Origin: Elgaria multicarinata webbii
Lineage: Eukaryota; Chordata; Lepidosauria; Squamata; Anguidae
DNA length: 64,000 nt
Direction: 5' to 3'
Assembly: GCF_023053635.1 (NCBI RefSeq)
Contig: NC_086178.1
Coordinates: forward strand, 93,976,226 to 94,040,225
Shown here: positions 23,808-37,833 of the stretch, piece by piece
Position numbering within the stretch: position 1 is the stretch's first letter
Layout of the letters: every line of letters starts with the position of its first letter
Position numbers and translations under genes: made by a program
Notes under the pieces: generated by a model
Seen by the model: the letters and a program-made list of their open reading frames with translations, nothing else
Databases searched by the model: none
What the model was told of the DNA's origin: nothing

Positions 23808-26800
23808 TCAATACATTCCACGCCATCCACCTCCTCCCATGTTGCCTTGCCCGTAGTATCCACCGCTATTTCCACTGCCACGACCTACAAAGTAATAGAG
23901 GAGTTTTATTCCTGTAGTCACATTTAATTTAACATTTATTACAAAATCTAATATTACTATGGCTGGCTATCATGCTAGCAAGCACTTCTGATGTTGCACA
24001 AGAATTGGCTTCCTCTAGTGCAAGTAGCACTAGCGGCCAGACACTGTTGGATCTTTCTCCATATCATCAGATCATTAATAATTAAGCATGCCACCTTTCT
24101 ATATGACTTCTATGCAAGTTAACTACACAATATTCTCTATTAACGATTATAAATGGGTACTTTAGCATTGAAAAAACGAGACAAAAAATGCAAAATAGTT
24201 TGGCTACCCATTTAATAAAGACTTACCATAGCCACCCAAACCATCAGGAGTACCATATCCTCCACTGTAACTGCTGCCCATTCCCATTCTTCCAACAGAA
24301 CCATAACCACCTTGATCTGGAAAACAGTGTTCACTATTAGCCTCTAGAGATCCTGTGTATATTTAATTTTAATTAAAAGTATGAAATCAAGCATACCCAT
24401 GCCATCTCTGCCATAACCTCCCATTCCAGAACCACCTCCAGCAGTTGAATTCAGAAACAGCTCAATGTATCGATGCTCTTTAAAATAAAAATAATACAGC
24501 ACATCAATAAATGGAAAACTAATTGACACAGGTTCATAATTATCTACATGAAACCAGGGAATAATTTACAAAAGGTCAAAGATATCCTTTGCACTTAGCA
24601 CACTGGATAGAGAATCAAATGAAATTTATAACTTCTTTCCTTATAAATAGATACTCTACAAATAGTTGACAGAACAACAAGTCTGGCTGTGTAAACAAAC
24701 CTTCAAAAACACTAGTATATTGGGTTCTCTCTCCATTTATATTCTGTTAGTGTATTACGTAATACTGCGTACCTTCTAGATTTTTTTTGAAAATCAGTTA
24801 TCAAGTGGAGATGAAAATATTAACAACCCTTTTCTCATGTTACTTCTAAGACATACAAACATCTTTTAATTGCTCTGATTTTGCTGTAACTTACGCATAT
24901 GATTTTTATCTTTAGACATAGCAGCCACTGCATCTTCGTGTGTCACAAATTCTACATCAGCTTCTCCTGTTGCTCTTCCATCTGCTCCAATGTCAATATG
25001 AACTCTTATAGGAGTCAGTGGTGAGAAAAACTAGAAGTGAGGAATATTAAGTTAATGCTGGCAGGGACATTCCTCAAATGTAAACTACAGTATTTTAAGC
25101 ACATCATGTTCACTTTACACATTTTATTAGCTAGGCATAAGAAACATCACACTCCAGTCATGCAGATGTATTTACTCTAATGATGCAATACTTCAGACTG
25201 GACTTGTTTGTTCTGAGCTACGATCATGGAAAAAAACTGGCTGGCAAAGTATTTACTAGAACACACACAAATTAGTTTACTAGCTTTTCCAAGCTGCACA
25301 GCCACTGAATTAGTAGCCCTTAAGCACTTACTCTCTTGCTAGTCTTTTATATACAAAATAATGCACAATCCCATGCATTTCTACCCAGAAATGTCATTAA
25401 GTTCAATGGGACTTCCTGTCAGTTAAGTGTGCAAAGGATTGCATCCTTGGGGGGGGGGGGGAGAGCATTTTTCTACTGCAAGTCACACAGTGATTTAAGA
25501 ATAGATCCGGATTTATGTTATCAGCTTTACTTCATTTGAGAATTTCATGAGATAAGAGTACTGGTAAAGTAAATCAGCACAGAAGATCACAAAATCACAT
25601 CAATAACCAAGAAAAGTTTTCCCTGTTACAGAGAGCTGCAGCTGCTATAATTTCTATATGAAACTCAAGAATACCAACACTCATTTCAGCTTAATTGATA
25701 TAGGTCACATTGCTGGTTAAAAGAAACTCGTTGAGCAATAAATGGTGATGACAACTAAAATGAAGCCTCCCATTTGCTTCTTTGAAAAAAATGCCAACAT
25801 CAGGAAGAACTTTCTAAAAGTTCTTCAACAGTCAGGCAATGGAACCAACTGCCATGGGAAGTGATTGGCTCTCCATTGCTGGATGTATTCAAGCAAAGAC
25901 TGGGCAGCTATCTGTCAGAGATGCTTAAAACTGGACTCCTGCTCTGACCACGGGGTTGGACTCAATGGCCTAAGTAGCCCCTTCCAACTCTATGATTCCA
26001 CCAGGGTTCTAATTTCAGTAATATCATAATATTTTAAGGATCTTCTCTAAGTTAGTATAACACTCCATTTACTGGTGCAACAGCAAACAATCAGAAAAAA
26101 TGGAACAGATTTTTTTACTACTCTTTATTTAAATTTACTAGTGTTCCAACACAAGTTATTAAGTTCATGTACTTTCAAATGCCAACAGCCTTTCAAATAA
26201 TAACCCGAGGCAGCCAACTTGTGTAAGTAACACAGACAACACATGTTTAATAACTTAATTAAATGTTCATGCTGTCTTCTAGCAAAGTATCAAGGAAAAT
26301 GGTTAATCTAGAAGTGTTTAGGATGTTACAGCAACTGCATTTGATTCAATTTAAATGTTTTTCTGCAACACTTACATTGGCAATGTCATTTTCTGTTGCT
26401 CGGAATGGCAATCCTCTCATGTGAACGAAATGACCACCATGAAAACCTGAACTTGCATCTCCTGCTCCGCCATAGCCATGGCCTCCCATTCCTAAAAACA
26501 AAGTATGTCCATAAATGCAGGATTTACTGAAGCTGAGGATGTGCACTCCCAATGTACATTTACTCATCTCAAAACTAGAAGTGGACTAGAGTGTTTAACA
26601 CTAGAAAAATCTAGTAATATTTTGGTTCCTTCCATGCTAAATAATATTTCTTCCATGTCATTGTTTAGAGCGAATTACATAGAAAAGCAGTTTCCCACCT
26701 ATTCACATTTCACATACTGTGACTGGCAACTCTAAAGCAATATACACCATTCTCTGCAACTTACTTGAATGTAATCAGAACATTGAAGAATTCAAAGAAA

Positions 26801-29048
26801 CCCATCTCATCTCTAATTGAGAGGTTGGCAGAAGATCTCCAGATGTTTTAGACTTCAACGCTCAGCGTTTCTAACCACTGCCCATGCAGAGGCTGGTAGG
26901 GGATTAAGTAAGCTAAAGTCCAGAGCATCTGGAGATCGACTTCTGCCCACCCCTGCTCTAAATAACCTAGTTTTAGTTGCCCCTTTTGTTAGAATCTTAA
27001 GTTTTTGTTCACATATATCTTCAAATAATATGAGAACAATAAGAAAGAAGTCCTCTTTTCTTTGCCTTGGGAGCCAGTGTGAGACAGCCTGATGGCTGAA
27101 AAATACTGTAAAGCTTTTTGATCTTACCTCTCCCATCCCGCATTCTGTCATCATAGCCATCATTTCCATAGCCATAATTGTTATAGCCACCATAGTCATC
27201 AAAGCCACCATATCCTGTGAGATTTAAGAAGTGGGCATACCATTAAATGGTCTTTAGAAGTAAGTATCAGATGTTTACACTGTGTATATAATCTAGGTTT
27301 CTTGACATCAACTATAAAGACAAATTTCTATATATAAACGTGGTCAGGCTCAAAGACATGCAAACCAAGTTTCATCCACATTCAAAATCTCATTTCAGAG
27401 GCCTCTCCATACCTTTTCAATCTTTAGTCACACGGCTGGTAAAAAAATTGATAGGTATCCAGATTTCAGACTTGGTATGTTTTATAATTACTGTCATTTC
27501 TGTATTTCTTGACAAAACGTCAGGAACGTGAAAATGACATTAGCCTGTGGTCATTAGATACACATACCACCGTCATATCCACCACCTCCTCGACGCATTC
27601 TGTCATACATACTTCCACGCCCAGCTCCATAATAACCCCCTCTTCCTCCCATTGGTCTATCATATGGTCCAGGTCGCTGTCCCATCATTCTTCGTGGTGG
27701 GTCATAAAATCCTCGGATTTCACTCTTACTACTTTTGAAGATCTCAATATATCTGAGTAAAAAAAGATTTACAATGTACAAGTGTAAGAATACTTATATG
27801 TGATGTTTGAAAAAAGTAACAACAACAAATTGCACAAATGCTCTGAATTCTATATCTAGGTTCAGTATTCAATAGAAGTGTACACTGTTTTTCCAAGTGT
27901 CACTTAAAATTTTAGGAATTTTAAATGCAAAAGCAAGCATTTCTGTGATTAATTTTTACTGACTAAAAATTCTAACTGCACATTAAATACAACAAATCTC
28001 TGAACCACACTCCCCCCTACCCCAGTAAAAAAATGCTTTGAAAAATGTCTGGCTATCACAGAACACCCTCCATAAAAATGGCAACAGCCCAGTTTTAGCA
28101 AACTACATAGTATAACCATTCCCCCCCTCCCACCAAATCTACTATACTTCCCAATTACTTAGGGTGATAAGTTTTTTTTTAAAGAAATAGCCAGTTAATT
28201 TATGCTCCCCAACCCCCCCAAAAGCAATACTGACCCCCAACCCCCCAAAAAAGATTTAACACCATCCCAAACTCTCCATCCCCACCTGTGCCCTATTCTT
28301 TCCTTGTGTTTCCCCAGAGCTTTTTCTGCTATCTCCTTTGAAGCAAACTGCACGAAGGCCTCCCCTGTGCTTCTCCCCTGGTAGTCCAGCGTCAATGTTA
28401 TCCCATTTGGCACGATTTCCAACCCTTTAACCCAAGGACAAATAACCCCATCAAGGGGAAGAGTGTTAAAGTCTGAAACATTCCCATCTGTAGAAAATAC
28501 TTAAAGCAAATCTACACAAATGCAAGAAAATAACTTAACTTCCCCCCGACCTAACCCAAATACACACACTAAAGATCTTTCATTAAACTTTATGGGTTTA
28601 GACATTCTATTACTGTCTCTTTGTTCAGACTACACAGCAACAGCTACATCACAAAGGCCCATCTATATTGCATGATCTAATAACTACATACTCCAAATTC
28701 TGATTCCTAACAAGCTAACTAAACGTGTAAATTTTATATCCTATACTGCCAATGCAATCTCTTAACTGTTTAATAGTATTTTAATACAGAATACCAAAAT
28801 TAGCAATCTAAATTTTAAAGACTGATTCCCCCCTCCCTTCCCAGAAATAGCTAATAAAAATTAAACTATTTCAAAAATCGATCTTGCAGACATAGAAACA
28901 CTGAAAGTCACTTGACATTAACACTAGAGCTACCTTGAAAGAACTGAACGATCTCCTCCTTGCTGCAGCCAAATGGCAGACCACGCAATCGTACTGTTCC
29001 ATCACTAGATGAATCATTTGGACCATTATGTTTCCCAGCCCAGTCCAT
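23808..29048 (-). CDS. HNRNPH3: HNRNPH3, heterogeneous nuclear ribonucleoprotein H3 (complete, nine coding exons)
   Basis: Nuclear RNA-binding protein of the hnRNP H/F family, linked to pre-mRNA splicing. Exons in transcript order on the minus strand: ATG 29048-28934, 28424-28286, 27752-27568, 27214-27128, 26491-26376, 25030-24895, 24477-24397, 24316-24227, 23884-23808 (TGA at 23810-23808). They total 1026 nt, 341 residues plus stop; human is about 346. The first quasi-RRM ([16 protein letters not shown]) is in exons 1-3 and the second ([16 protein letters not shown]) in exons 5-7. They are separated and followed by Gly/Tyr-rich tracts ([20 protein letters not shown]), ending WRGMY. All borders are AG/GT and all phases close. 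The ATG exon has an acceptor 4 nt before the ATG, so a 5' UTR exon exists upstream. As in other H3 proteins, the N-terminal quasi-RRM of hnRNP H is absent. Confidence 0.96.
25352..25446. mobile_element. Short MITE, complete-looking copy
   Basis: CAATCCCATGCATTTCTACC and AAGTGTGCAAAGGATTGCAT form inverted ends around TTCAATGGGACTTCC. HNRNPH3 intron. Confidence 0.6.
25780..26000 (+). mobile_element. CR1 LINE 3' end
   Basis: AGGAAGAACTTTCTAA, then GGGTTGGACTCAATGGCC and CCAACTCTATGATTC are the conserved CR1 3' end. It lies in the HNRNPH3 intron between exons 5 and 6, antisense to that gene. Confidence 0.8.
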
Positions 29049-31479
29049 TTTGCTGTTTAAAATCAAACACCATAAAAAACATAAACAGCAAATTTAGCAT
29101 ATGAGAATCATGATTCACCCCCACCCCTTCCTAAGCAGGATTGTATATATTAGTAGTATCTTGAAACATTTTTTTAAAAAACGCAACAGCTGCTCAGACA
29201 TTGCTTAAAGCATAATGCTCTGATAATTTACAACTGCCATTGTCTTGAGCCAGGACAACTAGCATGACCTGTTCATGCCGCCTGCCATATAGCTACCCAC
29301 TAGACCTCTGGTCCTCAACTGAGATGCATCTATCAATGAAGACAAATTCTACTGCTTGAGAAAGTACTAATGCCTCCCCAACTCCTCTTACATTAGCCCA
29401 GCCATGCACTGGCTCATTCAGTACATATACCCAATCATTGCAATGGGTGCTGCTGTTTTAATTCATAGTGCTGCAGGCTGGTAAAGCCACTATTTTCTAA
29501 AAATGCATACGAACCACACTTCTCTCTCCTCTGTCAACATGCAAGCCACATACATGTTTTGCTCCAATGCCAGCTACAGGAGCCAAGACAAGATTCCTGT
29601 AGAGAACCACAGGACTGGGGCTCTCACAACTTAGAAAGGCAGTGGCTGGAAAGCAAGAGACCAGGGTATAGAGTCAGGGACTGATAGGCACAGGATAACA
29701 TTGAGCAAACTGGGGAAGGACAGCAGCAGTGCACACAAGGCTGTATTTCAACAGCAAGATAGAGTGACAGCAAAAATAGAAAGAGGCAAGCCAAATGTTT
29801 TATTTTTATTTTTAACTGAAATTGAAAGTTGCCATGCAGACATTTTTAAGTGAAAAAGTATTATGAGAAAATTGAGTGCAAGTTAATTGGGGAGGAGTTA
29901 GGAGCCATGTGCGTTTACATTTAAAGAAACTCTGGAAGGTCAGCAGCTCTATAGTTGGGTTCACACACATGTCAACATAGCCATCCATAATAGCACATAG
30001 TGGTAACCTCCTATTGTAATATACTTGATTTGTTATATCCAGAAGCCTGAGCCTATTTAGACTCAACTTGGAGAGGCATTCTATGAGAATCCCAAACTCT
30101 CCAAAAGTTAAGTAGTTCAATTCACTAAGAAATTTAAGTCCTTGTCACCAATTTTATTTAGTAGTTGTCAGTTGGTGGGGGAGAACAGTTTACTTTGGGA
30201 TGAAGCTCTATGTACTGCTATAGGCAGGAATACATTTTTTAAAACAGGAACAGGATGTGATAGATTCTCCCCACTTCTGCCCAGAATAGGCCCTGCCTAA
30301 TAGCAGGGCTTTTACAGGGCTCTCGTCTTGTATTAGAATCCTGTCAGCATACCAACCCAACCACCTGTCTCCCCTTACTCAGAGGACTAGGGGCACTGAG
30401 AGGAAGTTTAGGAAGAAAACTTACCAAAAAGAGGAAAAAGGACACTATTGGACCTGCTATGTTTCCCACATAGATAGCTTCAGATCACATGCAAGAAACC
30501 CCTTCTTCAGAGCTGAAGCAGAGGGGGCTAAAGAGCACACCATAATTTCCAGCTCAGGGTCTCATGCGTTCATGTGAGAAACCTTCTCCGCCATAGCTGG
30601 GGAGACAGTCAAACAACAGGCAGCAGAGCAGAAGATTCAACAAAGGTGAATTAAGAAGATGCAAAAGCAGCAAATAAATGACAAGCACCACTGCAGGAGC
30701 TCTTCTAGTACCTATATAACTTCCACAATTCCCCTGCCCCAAGACTAAGGGATAGGGCAGGCCCTGCAGATGGCCAGTTAAGTCCTGGTCCTGGGCACTT
30801 CTAATTCACCCCCACTCCCAACATCACCTTCTGGGAACAGGAGATAATCTGTTCAGAGAGGGTCTAAGCAAAACCCTACACTGTCACCCTAGCTTGGGGC
30901 AACAAATAGCCTGCTTATAAACCTCCCCAGGAGCTACCTAAATCCAAGGCTTCACAAACATTTGAAAAAGAGAAGAATCAGTCATCAGGTGGAGAGGATA
31001 ATGTTTCAACTGAGTCTAGGCAAGAACGCTTGTTTAAATTGAACGTTTCCCTATGTCCTTTAGCAAGAGCATCCAAACCCCTTCAATGGGAGGAACCAGA
31101 AGAAAAGCCTCAAACTATAAATCATGTGTACCCATGGCAAGAGACAGGTATGGCAATACCCTTTCCACAATCTTTTGAGACCAAATAACGAGAAAGGAAT
31201 GGAACCAGCCCAGCGAGGAACAATTTACCAGACCTAAGAGAGCAGGTAGACAAGAGTTAGTCCAACAATGTGTCTGCTTTGTCCATCCCACTTTGTGTTC
31301 TCTTGTGGAGCCATCTTACAGGCAAGCAAACTGGCAGTTCTGTCCCACCAGCTAACACGTCTATTTATGATGGATGCCACAAATTTCCCTTTACAACGAC
31401 CTTGACCCTCTGCAATTATCTTGCTGATCCAGGTCTTTCTATGTTAACTTTTGTTAACATTAACAATGGAGCTGTTCAG

Positions 31480-31730
31480 ATGACCTGACATGGCACCTGC
31501 AGAGACCATCCTAAATACTCAACCCCTGACTGTGAAACATATCATGCAAATTTGGCTAGTGGGAGTTATGCAAGGGTTAAACAAACTTGCTGCCCCTAAA
31601 GCAGGCCATCGATTATACAAGGTTTGTTTAACCCTCGCATAACCCGTTAGATAAGTTTGAATGACATGACAACCCATGATAAGAGGTTGAACATTCAGGA
31701 TGGTGCCTTAAATAAGCCAGAACAAGCCAT
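31480..31730. mobile_element. Foldback DNA element with a tight inner hairpin
   Basis: Inner arms 31565-31586 and 31622-31643 (GTTATGCAAGGGTTAAACAA and inverse) differ at one base. Outer parts GGCACCTGCAGAGACCATCC and its looser inverse near 31700 form a second layer. Intron or intergenic, upstream of HNRNPH3 coding exons. Confidence 0.6.
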
Positions 31731-32599
31731 GGCAAGTCTGACCTAGCCACTAACTAGGTAAAAATATGTTTAGAGACCTAGTGCAGACCAAGGATAAAAA
31801 AGATTTTCTGCTTGCAACCCAACTAGGGAATACCCCATACACTCTACTTTCATCCCTTGTTTTGTACCCAAGTTCTTTACACCAATCTTACTTCAGAAAA
31901 GAAAGGTCCAAACTTTGCTCTTAGGAAATTACTTCTGGAAGTATAAGGTCATTGTGCACTGTCCGATATGGAAAACACCATGACAAAGAGGTGTTTGTGT
32001 GTGAGAGAAACTACGTAAGTAAAATTATACCCCCCCACCCCCACACTAAGTACCCATGGTGGAACCATATCTCCCAACACCCCCACATGGATGTGGCTCC
32101 TCCATTGGATGGCGCCTGTACATGAAAGCAGAATATTTTCAAGGCTCTCAGAACACTGAAGAAGGCTGACTGAGCTGTCAAATGGAGTATGCTAAGTGGA
32201 GTGGTACTTGGATTGGGCAGTTTTCCAGGCAGATTATGGACACAGAATTAATTCTGAACTTCTTCGCCATCTCAACTGAACCAGAAGGCCAACAGATTAT
32301 TCACCAGTTCCTTTGCACAGTAGAAGACACAAATGCTCTTGCTGCAGGGTAGATGTTATATACATTCCCTCTCCCCACACCTTTTCTCTCATTTCCTTGA
32401 GAATCAAAAAACTCAGCAAGGAAAGAAGAGGTTTAATAGCCCCATACTAGTTGGATCGCTGGTTAAATCTATCAACTGGAGAACCATCGCATTTTCCACT
32501 AGACACATTTTTCACAGCCTGATATTCTACCACAAACCAATATGGTTCCAGTTAGCAATGAAGAAGATTCCCCAATTTAGAAGATTCCCCAATATTCCC

Positions 32600-33160
32600 C
32601 AATTTAGCTATTCTAAGGAGATCCTATTTAACTTAAAATGTGTAGGTTAAATGAACTGTTACAGGCTCTTATGGGACCATCATCTGAACCCACAGCATTA
32701 AAGGAGCTTTTGCTTAAGACTGTATTCCTAGTGGCAACCTTTAAAAGTTTCAGAAAGAGCATCCCAGGTAACAAAATATATGTCACCTTTCGTCAGGCCA
32801 AGAGGACCCTAGGTTTTTCACATGGCCCGGATTGGACAGATGAAGGCCCTCTTTATTTCCTTTAAAGAATCCTACATGGGGAATGAGTTATCTAAGTACA
32901 CTTTAGCAAGATGACTGACATTGTATTATAGAGATGTGTGCAACAAAAGGACTAAATCTCAACCCCCCCCAATATTTATATTTCCACCTTTGGTAGGAAG
33001 GTGCTGCAAAATCTTCCAGAGCAATATAACTTTCCTGCCTGGGATATATACCCTTTATCACCAACTGATAAAAGAAAAATTAAAATCACTGTGAAGTTTC
33101 ATTCAGATAGTAGAACACTTTACCCTGCCCAAGACAAGGGGGTAGGAATAGTCTTTTTTT
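32600..33160 (+). mobile_element. DIRS-like tyrosine-recombinase retroelement fragment (fossil, broken)
   Basis: Short stretches resemble the tyrosine recombinase of DIRS elements: an LQALMGP...LLLKTVFLVA segment near 32645-32740 and a SFKESYMGNELSKYTLAR segment near 32855-32915. The copy is heavily decayed, with several breaks, and looks old. Flanking sequence from about 30.9 to 32.6 kb may include more of it, but nothing there is diagnostic. A Crypton recombinase is an alternative. Confidence 0.4.
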
Positions 33161-33749
33161 ATTTACAATGTTATTTACTTGGCCGTTTAGTCACAAGGGA
33201 TCCACAAGGCAGCTAACAATTATATTAAAACAATACAAGAAAAGGTAAACACATTTCTTAAAATAAATACAGAAGAACAGTGTCAAGAGCAACATAAAGG
33301 GGAGGACATCTCTCAGGCCAAGAAGTCCCTCTTTTCTTTTTGTCTTGTCTTGTTGTCTTTGGGATTGACAACACTGATATTGTATTTAATCAGTGATGCA
33401 GTGTGGAATTTTCCACTATTAGAAATACATTGTTTCATAAAATTAATTAGAAACATAATGAACAAAATAGAAATCAAATTGAGTAACTGGAATGGATATA
33501 CTAGACAAATCTAAATTCAAAACTGTAACTTTTCAAATGTCCAGGCATGTTAAATTAGTACAACGTTTTTCAGTGCCTTCATCTTTCCCCCATGTCTTAA
33601 AATATTTATAATTATTCCAATATAAAAAATTTATTTGTAAAAAGTTTTTATTTATTTGAATAGAACTTTAAGCAGTGCACTCCTGTACATGTCTACTCTG
33701 AAGTTAGTTCAATGGGAGTTACTCCCAGGTAAGTATGCATAGCAGGCAT

Positions 33750-33835
33750 GGGGAATGTGTGGCACTCAAGATGTTGCTGGACTTCAACTCCCATCAGCTT
33801 TAGCCAGCATAGCCAACACTGAGGGATGTTAACTT
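33750..33835. mobile_element. Partial foldback MITE arm
   Basis: CATGGGGAATGTGTGGCACT then CTTCAACTCCCATCAGCTTT. Only one arm is clear. Confidence 0.45.
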
Positions 33836-33837
33836 GT

Positions 33838-34125
33838 GCTGGAGCTGCTCACACAACAGTCCACTGAGGACTGTGGTGTGCGGCCATCTTTTTGAATATG
33901 CAACCCCCGCTCAGGGTTTGTTGTGTGGCAAGTGTATTTTATGTGTGTGTTATAATACTCGTATAACCCATAGTTGTTTACCTTCGCATAACCCATGGTT
34001 GCCAGATTTGCACAACACAACAATCCCCAAGTTGGATTGCATATCCAATTTGGTGCCCTCAGGCACCGTGGCACATCATGAATTAAATAGCCCATGACAA
34101 GATTTTATCTGAATCCGGTCACTAT
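33838..34125. mobile_element. Diverged foldback element related to the one at 31480
   Basis: CTCACACAACAGTCC and GATTTGCACAACACAACAATCC, with TATAACCCATAGTTGTTTACC near TCGCATAACCCATGG, resemble the 31480 element motifs. Confidence 0.4.
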
Positions 34126-35649
34126 GTGCAACAGGATTAACTCCCATATAAACATGTATAGTATTGCAGCCTTCGTTGATAGAGCTCCAAACCTATGGGT
34201 ATGCCTCTCTTGGCAAATAAGTGACTTCTTTCTAAACTTCTTGTTTGAAAAAGAGAAGGATAAGCTACATCCTGAATTTGCTCTTCAACTACCACAAAGT
34301 ATAAAACTTCACGGTAAATCCAAATTTTTCTTTTTCTCAAACTGATGTCTGGCAGCTTAATCTTAAACAACCACTTCAGTTATTGCATCCTAATTTTGTT
34401 AGGAAAATCCCACTGTAATCTACAGCCTGAACTACTAACTTTAAATTAACCTGCACACAGAATTGCACCCATTTCCTTTGATCTTGCAGATTAAGAAGTG
34501 AAGAACTTCTCCAGAAAAACTTCAAGAACTGGATGCAGTAGACAGGCAATACCAGATCTTACATGCAAGCAGTGATGAGTGGAATTTTTTTCAGTGCTTT
34601 CTTTTTCTGTGGATCACCCTTCCCCCTATGTCAGTTGCAAATGCAGTATTATGCAAGTTTGATAGTTTCAAGGTTGCAGATGACTGGTTGTCAACAGATT
34701 ATGCACAGTTCTTTGGGTTGTTAAATTTGTTAGTTTGTCAACTTTTCAGTATCTTTTCTTTAAATTTAAACAACGTAAGGGATGAACATGCTAATTACCT
34801 TTTAATGTTTACAAGTATTCCAATAAAATATCTACATAACCTAAGTGTGCTTTATTTCCCCCCCTCTCAAATATTTCAGGTCAAATACTTATGGTGTATT
34901 AGAACAAAAAATTAACATGGGTCCCTTATTGTTTTTTAGCTCCGTTGTTTACTTAATACAAGTAAAATAAACGTGATAAATTAATTCACTCTCTAGGGCA
35001 TCAGACTACCACTCCCCAATTTAATGTTTTCGGAAAACCAACATCACTACTTACAGGACTAGGGTGGAATGGAGACACTAGCAAGCACTTCTCTCTCAGG
35101 ACCTTTATTCTACTGGAGCCTGCAACTCCCCACCAAAGGTCTCCGGAAAAAAATCAGCACCCTAGCCAATGGCAACAAGCTCGCTAAAGAAACAATTATT
35201 TGTACCACTTCATATTGCTTAACTCTGATATGGTCTTCGGACTAATTCAATAAACTCTATTTTTTAAAAAAAGTTTAACTTTGACTGCAACCAGTCAAGG
35301 CCAAAACTAAAATTGTTTCATTCTATAGAGAATTGTTGCCATTTCCTCTCCATGTTCATTTTTGGCAACACACTACAGTGGTATACAAAAAGGATATTAC
35401 ATAGCGTTTTCCCTGCATACACAGAAATATGACTATATGTACAGGACGGGGTAGAATGAGATATTTCCAAACGATCCAACACAGTAGCATATAAGATAAT
35501 ACCTCTTATGGAAGAACGTTTTATATTTTGAATTTTGGATAGCCCTTCAGGCAAAACCAAAAATTAAAGCACTATCTTTTTGTTTGAAGATCCCTGAATA
35601 GTGTAAGCAACAGTAAGGTAATACATTATTCATTCAAGTAAATTAAGAA

Positions 35650-36062
35650 AGCAATCCTATGGCCCCTAGACTATAGTTCGGATTCCTGGATCTGAGGTCA
35701 GAGTCAGCGCTCTGACCCGGGAGTCCAAGCTTACCCTTGCTCCCGCTGCCAGCATGGAGAGAACTGTGTTGGCTGCCTCTAGGAAGCTGCACAGGTGATC
35801 TCAGAGAGGAGGGAAAGGGCAGAGAGGAGAGGTGACTGGAGAGGCAGGGATAAGAGCTATCCCTGGCCCTCCCCACCCGCCTTCCCTCTCCCTCCACAGA
35901 GCCCTAGCTAGAAAGGCAAAAAGCCCATCTAACAATAATTCAGAGCGGCAGAACCACAGAGGACAAGATCACCATCGCATCTTCCCGCTCTGCATAGGAT
36001 GCCTGACAGCATCTGTTTTCGAAGATTGACAGGCATCCAGATAAGATTGCACCTTAAGTCCC
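35650..36062 (+). mobile_element. ~410-bp interspersed repeat, copy 1
   Basis: Begins GCAATCCTATGGCCCC. Segments GTCAGAGTCAGCGCTC, CTGCCAGCATGGAGAGAACT and AAAAAGCCCATCTAAC recur in order at 57205-57680. It ends TAAGATTGCACCTT. Class unknown; the mirrored GCAATCC/GATTGC ends hint at a DNA element. Confidence 0.5.
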
Positions 36063-36087
36063 ACTTGATACCTAAGAACAGAGCAGA

Positions 36088-36180
36088 AAGCACAATCCTA
36101 TACATGTTTACTCTGAATTAAGTCCCACTCTGTTCAATGGGGCTTACTCTTAGATAAGTGTACAGAGAACTGTAGTCCAA
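36088..36180. mobile_element. Short MITE (caatcctatacatgtttact family)
   Basis: CAATCCTATACATGTTTACT, TTCAATGGGGCTTACTC and AAGTGTACAGAG. Similar short copies lie at about 16521-16590, 25352-25446, 33672-33745, 44085-44150, 50180-50260, 54195-54255, 61834-61920 and 61930-61990. Confidence 0.6.
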
Positions 36181-37833
36181 GTTACCTAGTGGCATACTTG
36201 GTAAGTTTACCTTTCATTGAAGTGACGCTGTACACACAGTATTATATTCATTACTTCGAAAAAAATATTTCATTACCTTAGAACTATATTATATAACTAG
36301 ATGAGAATACATTCATTTTTGTTAACCAAGTAAACCATAAAATGCCAATATGTTTCCTGGGATGATAGTACAATCCTATAACTCCATGAAGACAGAAGTA
36401 TGATTTCCTGGCTTTAGTCTTGCAATTTCTTGAACATGCTCACAATTTGTCGTGGTTGAAGTAGCTGTCTACATATTTCAAGTGGCATGCACAGTGATTA
36501 CCAACTCTGTTCTTTTCCTTTTCTCAAAAGTGGATTATCTGTAGCAATGACCTTGTCAAATGGGCCATTAACAATCAGCATCAGGGCCTTATAGCTGATT
36601 AAGAGATACAAAGGTAAGACCAGACCAATCTGCTGTTGGTAAGCATGCAAGCTCTCCTTATACCTAACGGCCACCCTGTACTTATTTTTAATCTTAATCG
36701 CAACTAATGCTTATATCATTGTTACTACTACTGATTATCCTTTGCTGCAACTTTTCACAAGTAATATTCTGGGCTTTATTTTAAGATGAGTACTGGAAGG
36801 AATTTACCCATTTCGCAGTCCTAAACTATGCATATTTTGTCAGTAGTAATTCCTACTGAATTCAAGAAGACTTACTCCGAAGTAATTGAGCACAAGATCT
36901 CTATTATCACGCCGTTAAGGACACGCCGGGAAAAATACACAGGCTTAAAACAGGCTCCCCAAACACCAACGATGCTTAAAACACTCGAGAATAACACTAC
37001 GCTCAAACCTCCAAAGAGCACGCAGAGAAATTCCCATCACGCAGGCGCAGAAGCCGGGGGGGGGGTAAGGGGGCGTGACAGATCAGAGAATGTCTGCGCT
37101 CAGAAGGCGGGGATGGGGGGGGAGTGAGGGGGGGAAACTCCGTCGGCAAACGTAAGCCAGGCCGAGATACAATGGAGGAAGCGGCGCACGCGCCGCCTCT
37201 TCTTTTGTCAAGCCCAGGAGACGTGGTTTGTGTGTCTGTTTTCCCTTCCCTCCCGGCCTGCCCTACTGTTCCGGCAGCGGTGGCCGTTAGAGAACTGAGC
37301 CACCATTTTATACTATGTAGGCTGAAGGGCACCGCGCCTCAGAGATACCTCCGTTCAACCCCGGCGCGGCGCCTACTCTTCCCCTCTCCTATTACCGCTA
37401 TACCGCTACATTAAAAATGGCGGGCGAGGAGAATAGAAGCCTCTCGCGCGCTCAGAGGCCCCCGCGGCTTAGCCCTTTCCGCTCCCCCCCCCATTTCTCC
37501 CGCCACCTGCCCAAGGCGCCCGCTAATTTCTCTGGAACCGAGAAGGCAGGTCCGCCCACCTCGCCTCATACTTTCCCGGCGAATCGGCGGCGGGGCTGCC
37601 CGGCCTCTTCCCGCCACCCCACTCACCGGCAACACCTCACCCACTTCCCCAGTCGATCGGCGCAAACGGCAGCGCTGAACTTCCCCCACAAAGAGCAAGG
37701 AAGCGTTTAACGGGCGGCGAACTAACAAGCTACGCAGCTGAGGCAGACAGGATGGCGTCGCAGGCACGCGTCTCGCGATGACACGGCCCCCACTGACGGG
37801 AATTTCGCTCACGTCTCCTAGGTGCAGTGTACG

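Larger units (their letters stand above)
29053..37049 (-). other. HNRNPH3: Probable first intron of HNRNPH3, about 8 kb
   Basis: Lies between the acceptor just upstream of the HNRNPH3 ATG exon and the CpG island. Contents seen: foldback elements (31480-31730, 33838-34125), DIRS-like fossil (32600-33160), MITE arm (33750-33835), ~410-bp repeat (35650-36062) and short MITE (36088-36180). Stretches 29.1-30.9 and 34.1-35.6 kb show nothing I recognise. Confidence 0.55.
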
